Shown in pieces: positions 45,040-55,819 of a stretch of 64,000 nucleotides of DNA. The notes under the pieces are model-generated. The model did not search any database and was not told the origin of the DNA. It saw only the letters and a program-made list of their open reading frames with translations. Source of the DNA: Pseudomonadota bacterium (lineage in GTDB: Bacteria; Pseudomonadota; Gammaproteobacteria; Steroidobacterales; Steroidobacteraceae). The stretch spans positions 59,338-123,337 of the forward strand of contig CANHFH010000001.1 of NCBI GenBank assembly GCA_947459825.1, in the 5' to 3' direction. Position numbers and translations under genes: made by a program. Position 1 is the first letter of the stretch; every line of letters begins with the position of its first letter.

Positions 45040-46010
45040 CCACCCTTCTCTCATCGGTCCCGTCGAGCGTGTCGGTGCTCGCGCCTTGGCAGCAGGGCGA
45101 TGTGTTCGTCGGTGCGACGCTGCTCGACGATCCGGCCGACGACCACGCGGGCAAGGGCCGCATCCTGCAGCTGGACGCGGCGCTCCGCCCCAAGGGCGAG
45201 CTGCGCCTCGCAGAGACGACGCATCTCGTCGGCGGGCTGAAGTTCGACCCGCAGGGCGTGCTGTGGGCCTTCGACAGCCAAGGCTTCGTGGTGCTCAACA
45301 TCCACCCCGACGGTCGCGTGCAGCGCCGCACGGAGTTCGGCGCCCGCGCCTGGTCGCATGTGCACTTCGCCGCCGACGGCACGCTGCTGCTCGCCGAACA
45401 TGTGGTGGGCGGGGCGATCAAGCCCGAGATCCAGGCGCGCATGAAGACCTCGATCCCGTTCATGCCGGGCAGTGAGCGCTTCGGCGACGGGCATGTGTTC
45501 CGCTTCACGCCCGACGGCAGGCTGCTGCAGGAGTACGCGACGGAGACGCACGGCGGCATGGGCGGTTTCCTGGGCGTGACCATGTCCTCGCTCGCCCCAG
45601 ACCAACGCACGCTCGTCTACTGCTCCGAGACCGGACCCCGTCTGATGCGCTACGACCTCGCGGACGACCGGCAGTTGCCCGACCTGCAGTCCTTCGCGCC
45701 GCCGTTCCCGCCCGGCCCGCCGCCGATGTTCTTCGCGATGGACTACGCGCCGGACGGCGCGTTGTGGGTGCTGCGCGGCGCTGCGCTGCATCTCGTCGAT
45801 GCCGCTGGCCAGAGCCTGCGGCAGCTGCCTTTGGAAGGCTTCGGTTGGGCGCTCATCGACTGCATGCAGGACGGTGCGCACGCGTTGGTGTCCAATTTCT
45901 TCACCGGCGAGGTGGCGAAGATCGCGCTCGCCGACGGCAGCAAGGTCGCTTCGTACGCGACCGGCGCACCGAAAGCGGCCGCGGGGCTCGTGGAGTACAC
46001 GGGAACCTGA
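45036..46010 (+). CDS. Beta-propeller protein, SMP-30/gluconolactonase-like
   Basis: 324-residue protein of repeated short beta strands: RILQLDAALRPKGELRLAETTHLVGGLKF, LLAEHVVGGAIKPEIQ, HVFRFTPDGRLLQEY, TLVYCSETGPRLMRYDL, LWVLRGAALHLVDAAGQSL. The rhythm of six or so blades and phrases such as PDGRLL fit NHL/SMP-30-like propellers. No signal peptide is visible. Metal or catalytic residues of gluconolactonase are not evident, so an enzymatic role is uncertain. It is coupled to the upstream SDR by ATGA. Confidence 0.55.
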   Translation: MTTLLSSVPSSVSVLAPWQQGDVFVGATLLDDPADDHAGKGRILQLDAALRPKGELRLAETTHLVGGLKFDPQGVLWAFDSQGFVVLNIHPDGRVQRRTEFGARAWSHVHFAADGTLLLAEHVVGGAIKPEIQARMKTSIPFMPGSERFGDGHVFRFTPDGRLLQEYATETHGGMGGFLGVTMSSLAPDQRTLVYCSETGPRLMRYDLADDRQLPDLQSFAPPFPPGPPPMFFAMDYAPDGALWVLRGAALHLVDAAGQSLRQLPLEGFGWALIDCMQDGAHALVSNFFTGEVAKIALADGSKVASYATGAPKAAAGLVEYTGT

Positions 46011-46035
46011 CGGCCGTCCGACGCCGTGCGTCGGC

Positions 46036-46058
46036 GCGCGGCGTTCCGGGCGCCGCGC
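46036..46058. terminator. Candidate bidirectional hairpin between convergent genes
   Basis: GCGCGGCG-TTCCGGG-CGCCGCGC, an 8-base-pair GC stem in the 49-base gap between the beta-propeller gene (ends 46010) and the permease gene (ends 46060). A smaller CGACGC-CGT-GCGTCG stem precedes it. No T-run is present, so efficiency as an intrinsic terminator is doubtful. Confidence 0.4.
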
Positions 46059-46059
46059 A

Positions 46060-47280
46060 TCACTCGTAGCGCAGCGCCTCGATGGGGTCGAGCGAGGCCG
46101 CCTTCGAAGCGGGCGCGATGCCGAACACCACGCCGACCAGCGCCGAGAACCCGGCCGCCGCGAGCATCACCCAGATCGGCACGTTCGCCGGCGGGAAGTT
46201 CGGGATGGCTGCGGCGATGCCCATGCCGACGAGCAGACCGAGCACGATGCCGATCAGGCCGCCGAGCAGCGACAGCAGCGCGGCCTCTAGCAGGAACTGG
46301 GTGAGGATGTCGCGGCGTGTCGCGCCGAGCGCCTTCAGGATGCCGATCTCGCGCGTCCGCTCGGTCACCGACACCAGCATGATGTTCATGATGCCGATGC
46401 CGCCCACCAACAGCGAGATGCCGACGATGCCGGCGAGCACGGCGGTGGCCGTCGCCGTGATCTGGTTGAACTGCTTGAGGAACGAGTCCGCGGCCTGGAT
46501 CTCGAAGTCGTCCTCGGCGCCGGGCTGGATGTTGCGCGACGCCCTGATCACCCGCGTCGCCCGTGCCTTCACCTGCGCCACCTGGGAGATGTCATCGACG
46601 GTGAACGACACCTCCATGAACGGCTTGTCGAAGGTGCCGGTGAGGGAGCGCGCCACGGAGAACGGGATCATCACCCGGTTGTCCTGGCTGAAGCCGAAGA
46701 TCTCGCCGCGCTTCTCGAGCACACCGACCACCTTGAACCACTCGCGGCCGATCAGCAGGAACTCGCCGATCGGATCCTTCGGCATCTTGAGTTCGTCCCG
46801 CACATCGACGCCGATGACGACCACACGCCGCCCACCCTGGTCGTCGCTCGCGGTCAGGAAGCGGCCTTGCCGCGTGGCGGTGCCGAGCACCACCTGTGCC
46901 TCCTCGGTGGCGCCGAGGATCTGCGGCGTGACATTGCGTGAGCGCCAGGTGACCGCCCCGAGGTTCGCGGCGATGATCGGGGCGACCTCCTTCACGCCGG
47001 GCACGCGGTAGCGCAGCGCATCGATGTCCTCGAAGTCGAGGCGGTTGATGCGGCCGGTGCGGAAGTTCTCCTGGTCGTTGACGGCGTCGAGCGTCAGGGA
47101 GTTGCTGCCGAGGTCCGAGAACTGGTCCCGGATGGAGTCCGAGAAGCCCTGCAGCACGGACACCACGGCGATCACCGCCATGGTGCCGATCAGGATGCCG
47201 AGCGTGGTGAGGAAGCTGCGCAGCCGATGCGCGTTGAGGCTCGCCAGCGCGGCGCGGAACGCTTCGCCCAGCGCGTTCAT
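46060..47280 (-). CDS. MacB-type ABC transporter permease
   Basis: 406 residues. Helix 1 ([27 protein letters not shown]) is followed by a large periplasmic domain (about 50-280), then three helices near the C-terminus ([41 protein letters not shown], typical FtsX/MacB). It is the membrane part of a tripartite exporter, without the ATPase fused as in E. coli MacB. Substrate is unknown (macrolides, peptides or lipoproteins in relatives). It is last in its operon and coupled to the ATPase gene by ATGA. Confidence 0.9.
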   Translation of the reverse strand: MNALGEAFRAALASLNAHRLRSFLTTLGILIGTMAVIAVVSVLQGFSDSIRDQFSDLGSNSLTLDAVNDQENFRTGRINRLDFEDIDALRYRVPGVKEVAPIIAANLGAVTWRSRNVTPQILGATEEAQVVLGTATRQGRFLTASDDQGGRRVVVIGVDVRDELKMPKDPIGEFLLIGREWFKVVGVLEKRGEIFGFSQDNRVMIPFSVARSLTGTFDKPFMEVSFTVDDISQVAQVKARATRVIRASRNIQPGAEDDFEIQAADSFLKQFNQITATATAVLAGIVGISLLVGGIGIMNIMLVSVTERTREIGILKALGATRRDILTQFLLEAALLSLLGGLIGIVLGLLVGMGIAAAIPNFPPANVPIWVMLAAAGFSALVGVVFGIAPASKAASLDPIEALRYE

Positions 47281-47966
47281 GCCGCGCGTGCCGTGTTCGG
47301 CCGGTCCTCGACGATGCGGCCGTCGAGCACCCGGATGGTGCGGCGCGTGTGCGCCGCGATGTCCGGCTCGTGGGTCACCACCACCACCGTCTGTCCCGCC
47401 CCGTGCAGCGCATCGAACAGCGCCATGATCTCGGCGGAGGTGCGGGAATCGAGGTTGCCGGTGGGCTCGTCCGCGAGCAGGATCGAAGGCTCGCCGACCA
47501 AGGCGCGCGCGACGGCGACGCGTTGTCGCTGGCCGCCCGAGAGCTGGTTGGGGCGGTGGTCGAGCCGGTCACCGAGACCGACCCCCGCCAAGGCGCGCTC
47601 GGCGCGCTCGCGGCGCTCTGCCGCCGGCATCCGCCGGTACATGAGCGGCTGCATGACGTTCTGCAGCGCGGTCTGGCGCGGCAGCAGATGGAAGCTCTGG
47701 AACACGAAGCCGATCTCGCGGTTGCGCACCGCCGCGAGTTCGTCGTCGCGCAGCGAGGAGGTGTCGCGGCCGTTGAGGATGTACTGGCCTTCGGTGGGCG
47801 AGTCGAGGCAGCCGAGGATGTTCATCAGGGTCGACTTCCCGGACCCCGATGGGCCGATCAGCGCGACATACTCGTTGCGCCCGATGAAGAGGTCGACCCC
47901 CGCGAGCGCGAGCACGGTCTCCTCGCCGAGCACATAGCGCTTGACGATGCCCTTGAGCTCGATCAT
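47277..47966 (-). CDS. MacB/LolD-type ABC transporter ATPase
   Basis: 229 residues. Walker A is [14 protein letters not shown], the signature [15 protein letters not shown], Walker [17 protein letters not shown], and the switch His is in [11 protein letters not shown]. The family phrase [13 protein letters not shown] after Walker A is typical of the LolD/MacB clade of mechanotransmission ATPases. It works as a dimer with the permease encoded next. Overlap by ATGA on both sides. Confidence 0.93.
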   Translation of the reverse strand: MIELKGIVKRYVLGEETVLALAGVDLFIGRNEYVALIGPSGSGKSTLMNILGCLDSPTEGQYILNGRDTSSLRDDELAAVRNREIGFVFQSFHLLPRQTALQNVMQPLMYRRMPAAERRERAERALAGVGLGDRLDHRPNQLSGGQRQRVAVARALVGEPSILLADEPTGNLDSRTSAEIMALFDALHGAGQTVVVVTHEPDIAAHTRRTIRVLDGRIVEDRPNTARAA

Positions 47967-49195
47967 CCCCGCGATCCTGAACCCCGTGACGGCGGATCCT
48001 CATCGTCCGCTTCCTCGCCCTGGCGGTCCTTGTCCTCGCTTTGGCGCACCGCATCGCCGTCCTTCAGGCGTCGCAGCGCGCGCGACGGCCCGGTGATGAC
48101 GCGGTCGCCTTCTTTGAGGCCGGCGGTGACGGCTTCCCAACGGTCATCCGAAAGCCCGGTCTGGACCTCGGTCTTGCGGGCCTTGCCGCCGTCGTCGATC
48201 CAGACATGGCGCTTCACGACACCCGGCTCGGGGCTGTCGGTGACCACCGCTTCGACCGGCACCGCGAGCTGCTTGCCGCCGGTGCCGAGGAAGATGACCG
48301 CGCGCGCGCTCATGCCCGAGCGCAGCTGCAGCTCGGCGGGCGGGGTGAGCAGCAGGGTCACGCGATAGGAGCGGCCCTGGCCGTCGACCGTGGGCGCAAG
48401 CGCGATCTTGCTGACCTTGCCTTTGAGCGCGGTGTCGGGATACGCCGCGGCGAACACATCGGCGGTCTGGCCGAGCGTGATCTTGGCGATGTCGCCTTCG
48501 TCGACCTTGACCTCGGCCTGGATGACCGAGGTGTCGGCGATCTTCATGAGCTGTGCGCCGGCGAGCGACGCCGTCGACGGGATCGCGACCTCGCCGACCT
48601 TGATGGGCAGCGAGACGATGCGGCCCTTGATGGGCGCGCGGATCTCGGTCTTGCCGCGCTGCTCGCGCGCATCGCCGAGCGTCGCCGTCGCGCGTGCGAG
48701 CGCCTCCTCGGAGCTCTTGAGGTCGGCCTCGGCGAGCACGAACTGGTTGCGGTCCTCATCCAGACGGTTGCGGTCGATGAGGTTCGAGGCGGCGAGCTTC
48801 TGGCTGCGCTCGTATTGCTGGCGACGCAGCGCCACCACCGCGCGTTGCCGCTCGATGCTGATGCGGTTCTGGCGGACGCCGGCCTCCTCGCGCGCGATGA
48901 CGTTGTTGTAGGTCTCCGGGTCGAGGCGCATCAGCAGCTGGCCCTTCTCGACGAAGTCGCCCTCCTGCACGGCGATGCTGGCGACGCGGGCGAGCACCTC
49001 TGCGGTCAGGTTGACCTCGACCTCGAACGCGAGCAGACCCGAGGCGAGGATGCTCGGCCGGACCTCCTGCAGCGCAGCGGGGGAGATGTCGACCGGCATG
49101 CCGCTGCCGGAGCCGCCGCGCTTGAGCGCGATGGGGACGATGATGGCGAGGGCGACGAGGGCTGCAGCCAGCCATTTGCGGGGGATCTTGTTCAT
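47963..49195 (-). CDS. MacA-type periplasmic adaptor
   Basis: 410 residues. One N-terminal membrane anchor ([17 protein letters not shown]) is followed by a split lipoyl domain ([22 protein letters not shown] ... [15 protein letters not shown]), a coiled-coil hairpin (about 105-205, with [23 protein letters not shown]), and a beta-barrel. The C-terminus is acidic ([14 protein letters not shown]). It links the inner-membrane ABC complex to an outer-membrane channel. No TolC gene is in the operon, so a shared TolC is implied. Confidence 0.9.
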   Translation of the reverse strand: MNKIPRKWLAAALVALAIIVPIALKRGGSGSGMPVDISPAALQEVRPSILASGLLAFEVEVNLTAEVLARVASIAVQEGDFVEKGQLLMRLDPETYNNVIAREEAGVRQNRISIERQRAVVALRRQQYERSQKLAASNLIDRNRLDEDRNQFVLAEADLKSSEEALARATATLGDAREQRGKTEIRAPIKGRIVSLPIKVGEVAIPSTASLAGAQLMKIADTSVIQAEVKVDEGDIAKITLGQTADVFAAAYPDTALKGKVSKIALAPTVDGQGRSYRVTLLLTPPAELQLRSGMSARAVIFLGTGGKQLAVPVEAVVTDSPEPGVVKRHVWIDDGGKARKTEVQTGLSDDRWEAVTAGLKEGDRVITGPSRALRRLKDGDAVRQSEDKDRQGEEADDEDPPSRGSGSRG

Positions 49196-49196
49196 G

Positions 49197-49880
49197 TCAC
49201 GCGATGAGTGCAGAGATGATCTGGTATCCGTGGAGCAGCGCGAAGGGGAGCGCGGCGACCACGAGGGGTCTGGTCCAGCCCGTGTCCTTGCTCCACAGCT
49301 TCCAGCCGAGTGCGGCGAGGCCGATGATCCACAGGTTGAGGAAGTTGAAGGTGGTCGCGAGGGACTTCCAGGGGCTTTCAGGGGGCAGCTGCACGAGCAT
49401 CGGGTCGAGGTTCGTGAGCATGAGGTCGCCGATGTAGGTCTGCGACGCCATGCCGACCGTGCCGTAGAGGGCGAGCAGCGAGCCGATGAGGCCGGGCATC
49501 GAGGACCAGGTGGCGAGGGCGAACCCCTGCTTGAAGGAGACGGCGAGGCCCGTGAGCTTGCCGGCGAGCAGGAAGTACACCCCCCAGAGCATCAGCAGCA
49601 CGATGCTCACGACGGGCGCGCTGATGACGCTGGTCCATACGGTGGCGGAGCCTCCGGCAGCGGCCTCCATCGCGTCGATCTGGGCCTGGGAGAGCTCTTC
49701 GCCGCCGCGCTCCGCGCTCTCGCGGAAGAACCACGCCATGTCGACCGCGCTGAAGTAGAGGTACGCGAAGATCGCGCCGACTCCGGCGATGAGCAGGGCC
49801 GGCAGCCAAGGATCGGGCTTCTCGTAGCGGCGGGCCAGCACGGGACCCGGTTGCAGGAAGATGTCGACGAGGTCTTTCAT
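49197..49880 (-). CDS. YIP1-family membrane protein
   Basis: 227 residues with five predicted helices (LLIAGVGAIFAYLYFSAVDMAWFF; VWTSVISAPVVSIVLLMLWGVYFLLAGK; LIGSLLALYGTVGMA; NLWIIGLAALGWKL; LVVAALPFALLHGYQII). The N-terminal MKDLVDIFLQPGPVLARRYEKPD resembles the start of Yip1-domain proteins. No biochemical role is established; in bacteria they often precede MacAB-type genes, as here (1-base gap). First gene of its operon. Confidence 0.8.
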   Translation of the reverse strand: MKDLVDIFLQPGPVLARRYEKPDPWLPALLIAGVGAIFAYLYFSAVDMAWFFRESAERGGEELSQAQIDAMEAAAGGSATVWTSVISAPVVSIVLLMLWGVYFLLAGKLTGLAVSFKQGFALATWSSMPGLIGSLLALYGTVGMASQTYIGDLMLTNLDPMLVQLPPESPWKSLATTFNFLNLWIIGLAALGWKLWSKDTGWTRPLVVAALPFALLHGYQIISALIA

Positions 49881-50060
49881 GGGTCGCTCAGGTGGCCCGT
49901 GGGTCGCCGCTCGGCAGGCGATAAGCCGACCTTCGCATTGTGCCAGAAGTCCCGTGCGTTAGACTCGGGGAACCGTCGGCGAGGGACGCGGTCACAGAAC
50001 TGTGGGGCGCGCTCCGCGCTCCGGGCTTCGACCCGACGGTCCGAATCGGAGGACACGCAG

Positions 50061-50498
50061 ATGACCGCTTCCCGATACCGCCTCCCGTCGATCACTGCGG
50101 TGCGTTCGGCCTTGGTGCTGACGCTCGGCGTCCTGCTGACGGCCTGTGCAGGCGGCTTGGCCCGCAAGGACGACGCGGCGCAGTTCCGTTATGTCGACTA
50201 CGCGGGCGAGCCGGTCGATACGGTCGATTCGATGGGTCGGGTGACCGGCTGGAACTCCGTCTCCCGCGACCAGCTCGTCATCTGGACGGGGGTCAACGAC
50301 GCCTGGTTGATCAAGGTCTGGAGCACCTGCCGCGACCTCGAGTTCGCCGACACGGTCGCGATCAAGCGCAACGGTACGAAGATCACCAAGTTCGATCAGG
50401 TTCTGGTCGGCGAGGAGCGTTGCCAGATCTCGGAGATCCGCCCGGTCGACATCAAGCAGATGAAGGCGGATCGCGCGGCGGCGAAGGCCAAGCCATAA
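50061..50498 (+). CDS. DUF6491-type lipoprotein
   Basis: 145 residues. The signal ([13 protein letters not shown]) ends in lipobox LTAC at about residue 31. The mature part has the pattern [36 protein letters not shown] and [26 protein letters not shown]. The two cysteines (in STC and ERC) probably pair, as in other DUF6491 proteins of unknown function. The ATG has a perfect GGAGG at 50048-50052. It lies just before the sulfate-activation genes but has its own leader of about 180 bases. Confidence 0.75.
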   Translation: MTASRYRLPSITAVRSALVLTLGVLLTACAGGLARKDDAAQFRYVDYAGEPVDTVDSMGRVTGWNSVSRDQLVIWTGVNDAWLIKVWSTCRDLEFADTVAIKRNGTKITKFDQVLVGEERCQISEIRPVDIKQMKADRAAAKAKP

Positions 50499-50505
50499 TG
50501 GGCGG

Positions 50506-51465
50506 GTGAACGCCACCGAAGACCACGCCGACCCGCGCGCGGGCGCCGCGCGCGTACCCGGCTCGAGCGGACCATCCCATCTCGACCAGCTCGAAGCGGA
50601 GTCCATCCAGATCATCCGCGAGACGGTGGCCGAGTGCGCTCGGCCGGTGCTGCTGTACTCGATCGGCAAGGACAGCAGCGCGCTGCTGCATCTCGTCCGC
50701 AAGGCGTTCTTCCCGGCGCCGCCGCCGTTCCCGATGCTGCACATCGACACGCAGTGGAAGTTCCGCGACATGTACGCGCTGCGCGACCGCGCCGCGCGCG
50801 CCGCGGGGATGGACCTCGTCGTGCATGTCAACCCCGAAGGGCTGGCGGCCGGCATCTCGCCCATCGTGCACGGCACCGCGCGCCACACCGAGGTGATGAA
50901 GACGCAGGCGCTGCGCCAGGCGCTCGATCTGCACGGCTTCGACGCCGCCTTCGGCGGCGCGCGTCGCGACGAGGAGAAGAGCCGCGCCAAAGAGCGCGTG
51001 GTGTCGGTGCGCCTGCCCGGCCACCGTTGGGACCCGCGCGCGCAGCGCCCGGAGTTCGGCACGCTCTTCAACATGGGGCGTGGGCCGGGGGAGACGCTGC
51101 GGGTTTTCCCGCTGTCCGATTGGACCGAGCTCGATGTCTGGGAGTACATCGCGCGCGAGGGCATCGAGGTCGTGCCGCTCTACTTCGCGGCGCCGCGACC
51201 GGTGGTCGAACGCGACGGCCAGTGGATCGTCCGCGATGACGAGCGCCTGCCGCTGCGTCCGGGCGAGGCGGTCCAGATGCGCAAGGTGCGTTTCCGCTCG
51301 CTCGGCTGCTTCCCGTTCACCGGCGCCATCGACAGCGAGGCGGATTCTTTGGAGGCCGTACTCGCCGAGATGCGCACGACGCGTCGGTCGGAGCGGCAAG
51401 GCCGGCTCATCGACTTCGACCCCGCCTCCTCGATGGAGCAGAAGAAGCGCGAGGGTTACTTCTGA
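50506..51465 (+). CDS. cysD: Sulfate adenylyltransferase small subunit
   Basis: 319 residues of the PAPS-reductase-like ATP pyrophosphatase fold. It has the PP-loop [52 protein letters not shown], and the C-terminal [12 protein letters not shown]...[10 protein letters not shown]. With CysN it forms adenosine 5'-phosphosulfate from ATP and sulfate. The GTG start lies 7 bases after the lipoprotein stop. The stop overlaps the next start (TGATG). Confidence 0.94.
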   Translation: MNATEDHADPRAGAARVPGSSGPSHLDQLEAESIQIIRETVAECARPVLLYSIGKDSSALLHLVRKAFFPAPPPFPMLHIDTQWKFRDMYALRDRAARAAGMDLVVHVNPEGLAAGISPIVHGTARHTEVMKTQALRQALDLHGFDAAFGGARRDEEKSRAKERVVSVRLPGHRWDPRAQRPEFGTLFNMGRGPGETLRVFPLSDWTELDVWEYIAREGIEVVPLYFAAPRPVVERDGQWIVRDDERLPLRPGEAVQMRKVRFRSLGCFPFTGAIDSEADSLEAVLAEMRTTRRSERQGRLIDFDPASSMEQKKREGYF

Positions 51466-53342
51466 TGGCCGCCGCGCCTGCCGTCGGCGGTGGTCTGGTG
51501 AGGGTGCTCGCCTGCGGTTCGGTGGACGACGGCAAGTCGACCCTCATCGGCCGGCTGCTGTACGACGCGGGCGCGGTCCCGGAGGACCATCTGCGCACCC
51601 TGGCCGCGGATTCCGTGCGGGTCGGCACCCGCGGCGGCGAGCTCGACTACGCGCTGCTGCTCGACGGTCTCGCCGCTGAACGGGAGCAGGGCATCACCAT
51701 CGATGTGGCGTGGCGCCAGTTCGCGACGCCGCGCCGCCGCTTCGTGATCGCCGACGCGCCGGGCCACGAGCAGTACACCCGCAACATGGCGACGGGCGCC
51801 GCCGCCGCCGATGTCGCGGTGCTGCTGGTCGATGCGCGCAAAGGCCTGCTGACGCAGACGCTGCGCCACAGCCGCATCGCCGCGCTGTTCGGCGTGCGCG
51901 AGGTGGTGCTCGCGGTCAACAAGATGGACCTCGTCGGCCTGTCGCAGGAGGTGTTCGAGCGCATCGCGGCGGAGTACGGCGCCTTCGCTTCCCGGCTGGG
52001 CCTGGTCCGTGTCACCGCCATCCCGTTGGCAGCGGCCGACGGCGACAACGTGGTCGTGCGCAGCGCGCGCATGCCCTGGTACCCGGGACCTACGCTGCTC
52101 GAGCGCCTCGAGACGCTCGAGCCGGCGGATGCGTCGCACGAGGGCGGGTTCTGTCTGCCGGTCCAATGGGTCAACCGTCCCGATGCGGATTTCCGTGGCT
52201 ACGCCGGACGGGTCGTGCGTGGTCGCATCCGCCCCGGCGACGCGGTGCGTGTGCTGCCGGGCGGTCGCGAGACGCGTGTGGCGAGACTCGTCACCTTGGA
52301 CGGCGATCTCGACGAGGCCGGCGCCGGCCGATCCATCACGCTGGTGACCGCCGACGAGGTCGATGTCGGTCGCGGCGATGTCATCGTCGCGTCGGCGGCG
52401 CCGCTCGAGGTGGCCGACCAGTTCGAGGCGACGCTGCTGTGGTTGGACGACGAGCCGCTGCTCCCGGGTCGCCAGTACGACCTGAAGATCGGCGCGCAGC
52501 GCGTGCGGGCCAGTGTCAACCCGCTCAAGCACCGCATCGATGTGGATACGGGCGGCCGTCTCGCCGCCGAGCGGTTGGAGCTCAACGACCTGGGTGTCGG
52601 CGAGCTCTCGCTTGACCGGCCGGTGGTCTTCGCTCCGCACACCGAGCAGCGGGAGCTCGGTCGGTTCATCCTCATCGACCGCCAGACGCAGCGCACCGCC
52701 GCGGTCGGTCTGCTGAACTTCGCGCTGCGCCGTGCACGCAACATCCACTGGCAGGCGCACCGCATCGACCGCGAGGTCCGCGCCCGTCAGAAACAGCAGC
52801 AGCCCTGTGTGGTGTGGTTCACCGGACTGTCGGGCGCGGGCAAGTCGGTGATCGCCAACCTCGTCGAGCAACGGCTCGTCGAGCTCGGGCGCCATACCTA
52901 CCTGCTCGACGGCGACAATGTGCGCCACGGCCTCAACCGCGACCTCGGCTTCACCGTGCAGGACCGCGTAGAGAACGTGCGCCGCGTGACCGAGGTCGCG
53001 ACGCTCATGGCCGATGCCGGACTCATCGTGCTGGTGGCGATGATCTCGCCGTTCCGGGCCGAGCGCGCCCAGGCGCGCGAGCGCGTGACCGCTTCGGGCG
53101 CGGCCTTCATGGAGGTCTTCGTGGACACGCCGCTCGATGTCGCCGAGGCGCGCGACACCAAGGGGCTCTATGCGCGCGCCCGTCGCGGCGAGCTCAGCAA
53201 CTTCACCGGCGTCGACTCGCCCTACGAGGCGCCGGCCTCGCCCGAGCTGCGGCTCGACGGCGCCGCAGGCACGCCGCAGGACGCGGCGGAGCGGGTCGTC
53301 GCCGCGGTGCTGGCGTTGCGCGCGACGGGTGCCCTCCCGTGA
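51465..53342 (+). CDS. cysNC: Bifunctional sulfate adenylyltransferase subunit 1/adenylylsulfate kinase
   Basis: 625 residues. The CysN half (1-430) has G1 [20 protein letters not shown], the [12 protein letters not shown] region and NKMDLV, so it is a GTPase of the EF-Tu type. The CysC half (about 445-625) has the second P-loop [16 protein letters not shown] (about 449-465), [15 protein letters not shown] and [14 protein letters not shown]. The first drives APS synthesis by GTP hydrolysis; the second phosphorylates APS to PAPS. Fusion in one chain is known in many bacteria. PAPS reductase is not in the window. Confidence 0.95.
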   Translation: MAAAPAVGGGLVRVLACGSVDDGKSTLIGRLLYDAGAVPEDHLRTLAADSVRVGTRGGELDYALLLDGLAAEREQGITIDVAWRQFATPRRRFVIADAPGHEQYTRNMATGAAAADVAVLLVDARKGLLTQTLRHSRIAALFGVREVVLAVNKMDLVGLSQEVFERIAAEYGAFASRLGLVRVTAIPLAAADGDNVVVRSARMPWYPGPTLLERLETLEPADASHEGGFCLPVQWVNRPDADFRGYAGRVVRGRIRPGDAVRVLPGGRETRVARLVTLDGDLDEAGAGRSITLVTADEVDVGRGDVIVASAAPLEVADQFEATLLWLDDEPLLPGRQYDLKIGAQRVRASVNPLKHRIDVDTGGRLAAERLELNDLGVGELSLDRPVVFAPHTEQRELGRFILIDRQTQRTAAVGLLNFALRRARNIHWQAHRIDREVRARQKQQQPCVVWFTGLSGAGKSVIANLVEQRLVELGRHTYLLDGDNVRHGLNRDLGFTVQDRVENVRRVTEVATLMADAGLIVLVAMISPFRAERAQARERVTASGAAFMEVFVDTPLDVAEARDTKGLYARARRGELSNFTGVDSPYEAPASPELRLDGAAGTPQDAAERVVAAVLALRATGALP

Positions 53343-54223
53343 CCGGCGGTGCGCCGCAGCATCCCGCCGCCGTGGACGCGCCGTACGCCCCGTCGCTGGA
53401 AGCGGTGCGGGGCATCGCGCGCGCGGCGGGTGCCGCGATCATCGAGGTGGACCGGGCGCACCGCGCCGGTGACGCCGGCGCGCTCGGGCTGCGCGCCAAG
53501 GGCGATGCTTCGCCGGTGACCGCTGCGGACCTCGCTGCGCACCGCGTCATCGTCGATGCGCTGCGGCGGCTGACGCCCGATGTGCCGGTGCTGTCCGAGG
53601 AGGCCGCCGATGTCGCCTGGGCGACCCGAGAGGTCTGGCGCCGTTTCTGGCTGGTGGACCCGCTCGACGGCACGCGGGAGTTCCTGTCCGGCAACGGCGA
53701 GTACACGGTCAACATCGCGCTCGTCGAGCATCATGCGCCGCGGCTCGGTGTGGTCTACGCGCCGGCGAGCGGCCTCGAGTACTCCGGCATCGCAGGAGTC
53801 GGCGCATGGCGTGCGCGCGGCGTCGGCGCCGGACCGGAACCGATCCGCGTGGGCGGTCGCGGCGTGCCCGACGCGCCGGGTGCGCCGCTGCGCGTGGTCG
53901 GCAGCCGCTCGCATCGCGGTGATTCATTGGACGCGCTGCTGAGGCGCATCGGCCCCCACGAGTTCGTGCCGATGGGCAGCTCCCTCAAGTTCTGCGTGCT
54001 CGCCGAGGGCGGCGCCGATGTCTATCCGCGGCTCGGCCCGACCAGCGAATGGGACACCGCCGCGGGGCATGCGGTGCTGCTCGGCGCCGGTGGCCGTGTG
54101 CTGCAGCTGGACGGCTCGCCGCTCGGTTACAACCGCAAGGCCGGTCTGCTCAACCCCGATTTCGTCGCCTGCGGTGATGCGCTGTCGGATTGGGCGGCGT
54201 GGGTGCGGGAGCGCGCAAGATGA
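53339..54223 (+). CDS. cysQ: 3'(2'),5'-bisphosphate nucleotidase
   Basis: 294 residues of the inositol-phosphatase fold. The GTG start overlaps the cysNC stop by four bases. Metal-site motifs are [18 protein letters not shown], and the signature [13 protein letters not shown]; the late motif [17 protein letters not shown] completes it. It removes the 3'-phosphate of PAP, the by-product of PAPS use, to give AMP, and keeps PAP from inhibiting sulfate assimilation. The stop overlaps the carbonic anhydrase start by ATGA. Confidence 0.94.
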   Translation: MTGGAPQHPAAVDAPYAPSLEAVRGIARAAGAAIIEVDRAHRAGDAGALGLRAKGDASPVTAADLAAHRVIVDALRRLTPDVPVLSEEAADVAWATREVWRRFWLVDPLDGTREFLSGNGEYTVNIALVEHHAPRLGVVYAPASGLEYSGIAGVGAWRARGVGAGPEPIRVGGRGVPDAPGAPLRVVGSRSHRGDSLDALLRRIGPHEFVPMGSSLKFCVLAEGGADVYPRLGPTSEWDTAAGHAVLLGAGGRVLQLDGSPLGYNRKAGLLNPDFVACGDALSDWAAWVRERAR

Positions 54224-54750
54224 TCCACATCATCGGCGACCGCGTGCCCGACATCTCCTGCGAGGCCTGGGTGGCGCCGTCGGCCGACGTCATCGGCACC
54301 GTGCGGCTCGCTGCCGGGTCCAGCGTCTGGTTCAACGCCGTGCTGCGCGGCGACAACGACTGGATCGAGATCGGCGAGGGCAGCAATGTGCAGGACGGCA
54401 GCGTGCTGCACACCGATCCCGGTATCCCGCTCAGGGTGGGCGCGGGCGTCACCATCGGCCACAAGGCGCTGCTGCACGCCTGCAGCGTCGGCGACGGCTC
54501 GCTCATCGGCAACGGCGCCATCGTGCTCGATGGCGCGGTCATCGGCCGCGGCTGCGTGGTGGCGGCGGGCGCCTTGGTGCCGCCGGGCATGTCGGTCCCG
54601 GAGGGCGTCGTCGTGATGGGCTCGCCGGCGAAGGTCGTGCGCGAGCTCAAGGAGGAAGACCGCGTGCGCATCCTGCGCGGCGCCGAGGTCTACCGGCAGC
54701 GCAGCGCGCTCTACCGCGCGACGCTCAAGCCGTCCACGCCGGGCGCCTGA
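54220..54750 (+). CDS. Gamma-class carbonic anhydrase-like protein
   Basis: 176 residues. Hexapeptide repeats build a left-handed beta helix ([63 protein letters not shown]). The three zinc histidines lie in VLHTDPG and [10 protein letters not shown], so the site appears complete. E. coli YrdA is a close relative with low activity. Its placement after cysQ has no direct metabolic explanation. The 3' end overlaps the convergent hydrolase gene by 40 bases. Confidence 0.88.
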   Translation: MIHIIGDRVPDISCEAWVAPSADVIGTVRLAAGSSVWFNAVLRGDNDWIEIGEGSNVQDGSVLHTDPGIPLRVGAGVTIGHKALLHACSVGDGSLIGNGAIVLDGAVIGRGCVVAAGALVPPGMSVPEGVVVMGSPAKVVRELKEEDRVRILRGAEVYRQRSALYRATLKPSTPGA

Positions 54751-55772
54751 TCCGACGGCCGTGCCGCTGGCCCTACCGCTGGCGGCACGGCGCTGCGCAC
54801 GAAGGCGAGCATGGGTGCGAGCAGCGCCTCGGTGCCCGCGGGCGCGAGGATGTCACCGGCCAGCACATGGTGCGCACGGTCCTCGCTGTCCTCGATCTTG
54901 ACGATCTGTTTCGTCGGCGAGCCGAGCCGGCCGTAGGCTTCCTCGATGCGCACCGGACTCACCACGGAGTCCTTGGGCGAGTGGATGACGAGCGTCGGCA
55001 CGCGGATGTCCTCGAGAGGCGATCCGCGGACCGACTTGACCAGCGCCATCATCGGCACCAGCGCGCGCGCCGGATACTTCCAGGTCCAATACTTCGCCTG
55101 CCGCTCGTTGGCGGGCTGCCATCGGTACTCCTCGCCGATGAGCAGCCGCTGCAGCTGGTAGCCCCAAGGCCCCGCGAGCAGCGTCGCGCGCTCGTCGCGC
55201 GGACCGAGGTTCGGCGAGACCAGTATCTGCGCGGCGATGTCCGCGGCCTCCGAGCGCTGCGCGAGCCACAGCGCGAGCGTGCCGCCGGTCGAGGTGCCGA
55301 CGACGATCACGCGTTCACCCAGCATGCGGCCGATGGCGAGCGCTTCGGCAGCGTCGCGCAGCCAGTCCTCTGCGGAGGCCTCGCCCATCGCTGCGGGGGC
55401 GCGGCCGTGGCCCGCGAGACGCGTGTAGTAGAGGTTCGCGCCGAGCTCGGCGGCGAGCCGGTCGCAGAGCGGTGCGACCTCCTGGCGCGTCGCCGTGTAG
55501 CCGTGCAGGTAGATGACCGCGAGCGGCGTCCGCCGCCGGTCCGGATGCGCCCAGACGATGGATTTCTCGGCGCCGGAGACGATGTCGGGGAAGCGTGCTT
55601 CGGATGCCGCGAGCCAGGCCTCGAGCGCGGCCGGCTCCGCCACGGTCCCGGCGAGCGACGGCGCTCCGACCTGCGTATCGATGCGGTACACGGGGCCTGC
55701 GACATAGGCGATCGCCGGCAGCGCGACGAGCGCGGTCAGGGCGATGAGCAGGAGACGGACGCGACGCGACAT
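54711..55772 (-). CDS. Membrane-anchored alpha/beta hydrolase
   Basis: 353 residues. A single N-terminal hydrophobic helix ([22 protein letters not shown]) may be an anchor or signal. The hydrolase core has [11 protein letters not shown] (oxyanion loop), the nucleophile elbow [12 protein letters not shown], the acid in [12 protein letters not shown], and the likely catalytic His of AHHVLAGD. It resembles lysophospholipase/carboxylesterase proteins. Substrate is unknown. It is divergent from bchO across a 47-base gap that holds a 10-base inverted repeat. Confidence 0.8.
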   Translation of the reverse strand: MSRRVRLLLIALTALVALPAIAYVAGPVYRIDTQVGAPSLAGTVAEPAALEAWLAASEARFPDIVSGAEKSIVWAHPDRRRTPLAVIYLHGYTATRQEVAPLCDRLAAELGANLYYTRLAGHGRAPAAMGEASAEDWLRDAAEALAIGRMLGERVIVVGTSTGGTLALWLAQRSEAADIAAQILVSPNLGPRDERATLLAGPWGYQLQRLLIGEEYRWQPANERQAKYWTWKYPARALVPMMALVKSVRGSPLEDIRVPTLVIHSPKDSVVSPVRIEEAYGRLGSPTKQIVKIEDSEDRAHHVLAGDILAPAGTEALLAPMLAFVRSAVPPAVGPAARPSDQAPGVDGLSVAR

Positions 55773-55780
55773 CGCGCCGC

Positions 55781-55813
55781 ATCCTACCCGCGGTCATCGG
55801 GCACGGGTAGGAT
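55781..55813. promoter_or_regulatory. Ten-base inverted repeat between hydrolase and bchO
   Basis: Perfect arms ATCCTACCCG and CGGGTAGGAT, 13 bases apart, fill most of the 47-base gap between two divergent starts (55772 and 55820). Each arm also holds an AGGA Shine-Dalgarno sequence for the gene on its own side, 9 and 7 bases before the start codons. It is both a candidate operator and the shared ribosome-binding region. It does not match TGT-N12-ACA, the known PpsR/CrtJ site. Confidence 0.5.
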
Positions 55814-55819
55814 TTCCGC

